A stretch of 36,524 nucleotides of DNA from Pseudomonadota bacterium (GTDB lineage: Bacteria; Pseudomonadota; Gammaproteobacteria; Burkholderiales; SHXO01). Below are positions 35,128-36,524 of this stretch, in pieces. The notes below the pieces were generated by a model that saw nothing but the letters and a program-made list of their open reading frames with translations, made no database searches and had not been told where the DNA came from. Position 1 is the stretch's first letter, and each line of letters begins with the position of its first letter. The position numbers and the translations under genes were made by a program. Location: contig JAEZCG010000224.1 in assembly GCA_023430065.1 (NCBI GenBank), forward strand, positions 1 to 36,524, given 5' to 3'.

Positions 35128-36524
35128 TCACTCCAACAGGTGATAGTCGCCCAGTCGGAACCGCTTGCGCGACAGGATGAACTCGATGACCGGTTCCGGT
35201 GATAGGCTGGTGACCTCGTCGGTCATGTTCTTCCTGTAAAAGGCGGTGCAGGCACCGGTTTGCCAGACCGTCTGGCGCAATTTGCTTCTCATCCTGGCGA
35301 CGTAGGCATCCTGAAGGTCGCGCCTGGCATCGATGGCCTTGATGCTCGGATCGCCCTTCACTGCACAAATGGCTTGCACGATGTACTTGGTTGCCGCCTC
35401 CATGTAGGACAGCTGCGAGCTGTGTCCGCTACCCGTGTTCGGGCCGTTCACTTTGAAGTAGTTGGGATAACCGGAAATGGTAATGCCCTTGTACGAAACG
35501 ACGTCCGTCTCCCATTCGCTGTTGAGGTTCCGCCCTCCTAAGCCGTAAACCTGGAACGTCAACGCCCTTTTCATGTCGGAATAGGCGAAATATCCGGTGG
35601 CGTAGACGATGAGGTCGAGGGGAATCTCCCTGCCGTCCTTGGTACGGATTCCGTCTGGGGTGATACGTTCGATCCCGCTGATGTCGACATCGACGTTCTC
35701 GCGCGCCAACGCGGGGAGATAGGCATTGGTCGGAATCACTCGCCGGCAGCCCAGTTCATAATCGGGCAACATGTGCCGACGCAGCCGATCGTCCTTGATG
35801 TATCGCTCCAGTTGCCGCGTCAACCGTCTCCGATAATGGCTTTTTATCAGCCGGCTGATCGTCTTGGTTCCCCAGTAAGGGCGGAAGCCAATGAACCGGC
35901 TGTCATAAAAGGCAAAGACAAGCCCGCGGATGACGTGTCGGATGCCCGGCAGCGTTCGAACGACCCGCTCGGCCGCGCGGAAGTGCCGGTCCGATCGCGG
36001 AAGAATCCACTGCGCCTTGCCCATGAACAGGGTCAACTTGGACACCTGCCCCGCCATGGCGGGGACGATCTGGGCCGCGGAGCATCCGGAGCCGATCACT
36101 CCCACCCTTTTCCCTTCCCAAACCACGGAATGATCCCAGTGTCCTGAGTGGAACTTCGGCCCTTGGAACGTCTCCGCACCTTCGATCGAGGGAACATACG
36201 GGTTCGCCAGCACGCCGCTGGCATCGATCACGAACCGGGCACTGTAGCGCTCGCCCGAAGCCGTCTCCACCTGCCATCGCGACTTGCTTTCGTCATAGAC
36301 GAGGCTGGTCACGTCCTGATTCGTGATCGCGTGTTTTCTCAAGCCGAACGTGTCGATGACATGGTTCGTATAGGCGAGCAGTTCTCTTTGCGAGGCAAAT
36401 GTTTTCGTGAACGGATAAGGAACGAAGGAGATTGAATAGAGGCTGGTGGGAACATCCACCTCGGCCCCCGGATAGGAGTTCACCTGCCAGGTACCACCGA
36501 GTTCCGCGCTTCTTTCCAACAGGA
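35128..36524 (-). CDS. Baeyer-Villiger-type flavin monooxygenase (5' end outside the window)
   Basis: C-terminal 465 residues of a second flavoprotein monooxygenase. The FAD Rossmann start lies beyond the right edge; the visible part begins LLERSAELGGTWQVNSYPGAEVD, which is internal (the TTG at 36517-36519 is not a start). The fingerprint F-x-G-x-x-x-H-x-x-x-W is seen as FQGPKFHSGHWDHS, then the NADPH motif VIGSGCSAAQIVPA, and late VYATGYFAY and YFKVNGPNTGSGH. It is only distantly similar to the gene at 6414-8309 and lacks its helical N-terminal extension as far as can be seen. The stop codon is at 35128. The 180 bases before it (34947-35127) hold no supported gene. Confidence 0.88.
   Translation of the reverse strand, partial: LLERSAELGGTWQVNSYPGAEVDVPTSLYSISFVPYPFTKTFASQRELLAYTNHVIDTFGLRKHAITNQDVTSLVYDESKSRWQVETASGERYSARFVIDASGVLANPYVPSIEGAETFQGPKFHSGHWDHSVVWEGKRVGVIGSGCSAAQIVPAMAGQVSKLTLFMGKAQWILPRSDRHFRAAERVVRTLPGIRHVIRGLVFAFYDSRFIGFRPYWGTKTISRLIKSHYRRRLTRQLERYIKDDRLRRHMLPDYELGCRRVIPTNAYLPALARENVDVDISGIERITPDGIRTKDGREIPLDLIVYATGYFAYSDMKRALTFQVYGLGGRNLNSEWETDVVSYKGITISGYPNYFKVNGPNTGSGHSSQLSYMEAATKYIVQAICAVKGDPSIKAIDARRDLQDAYVARMRSKLRQTVWQTGACTAFYRKNMTDEVTSLSPEPVIEFILSRKRFRLGDYHLLE

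Overview
The window reads as a piece of a high-GC betaproteobacterial chromosome. The rRNA sequence, the solute receptor, the DUF748 and DUF3047 proteins and the general gene style all fit that class; order and genus cannot be fixed from the sequence alone. It opens with the 3' end of a 23S rRNA gene and a 5S rRNA gene, followed by a terminator. Everything after that is protein-coding DNA with short intergenic gaps.

Left part (about 0.8-9.9 kb): a small acidic protein gene with a good promoter and an odd long-loop terminator. Next comes a zinc-dependent carbamoylase/amidohydrolase gene split by a complete IS21-family element (istA, istB, 6-bp target duplication; removing the element restores the frame exactly). 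This is followed by a small exported repeat protein, a TRAP-type solute receptor without its membrane partners, a Baeyer-Villiger monooxygenase of the 4-hydroxyacetophenone monooxygenase type, a divergent SDR oxidoreductase and a second small exported repeat protein. Receptor, monooxygenase and SDR could form a ketone or alcohol uptake and oxidation set (inference).

Centre (about 10-20.3 kb, minus strand): the most unusual locus. Read in transcription order it has two tandem regulators with the fusion receiver-like / LuxR helix-turn-helix / cyclic-nucleotide-binding domain, then a CHASE2-class III nucleotide cyclase translationally coupled to the second regulator. After these come a 1140-residue exported fusion (FecR domain, TPR repeats, C-terminal outer-membrane beta-barrel), a 123-residue protein of unknown function, and an animal-type heme peroxidase. 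This looks like a self-contained cyclic-nucleotide signalling module joined to a surface or peroxidase effector. The cyclase has substitutions at both substrate-recognition positions and the receivers are degenerate, so signal and nucleotide are uncertain.

Right part (about 20.4-36.5 kb): a large AsmA-like DUF748 protein and a DUF3047 protein upstream of the regulators on the same strand; a membrane metal-dependent hydrolase; an exported alpha/beta hydrolase; DUF488; D-aminoacyl-tRNA deacylase (dtd); msrA; an EamA transporter bracketed by REP-like inverted repeats; an amidase-signature enzyme; a Tat/lipoprotein alpha/beta hydrolase; a 3-hydroxyisobutyrate-dehydrogenase-like enzyme; a small exported gene broken by an in-frame TAG; and a second Baeyer-Villiger-type flavoprotein running off the right edge.
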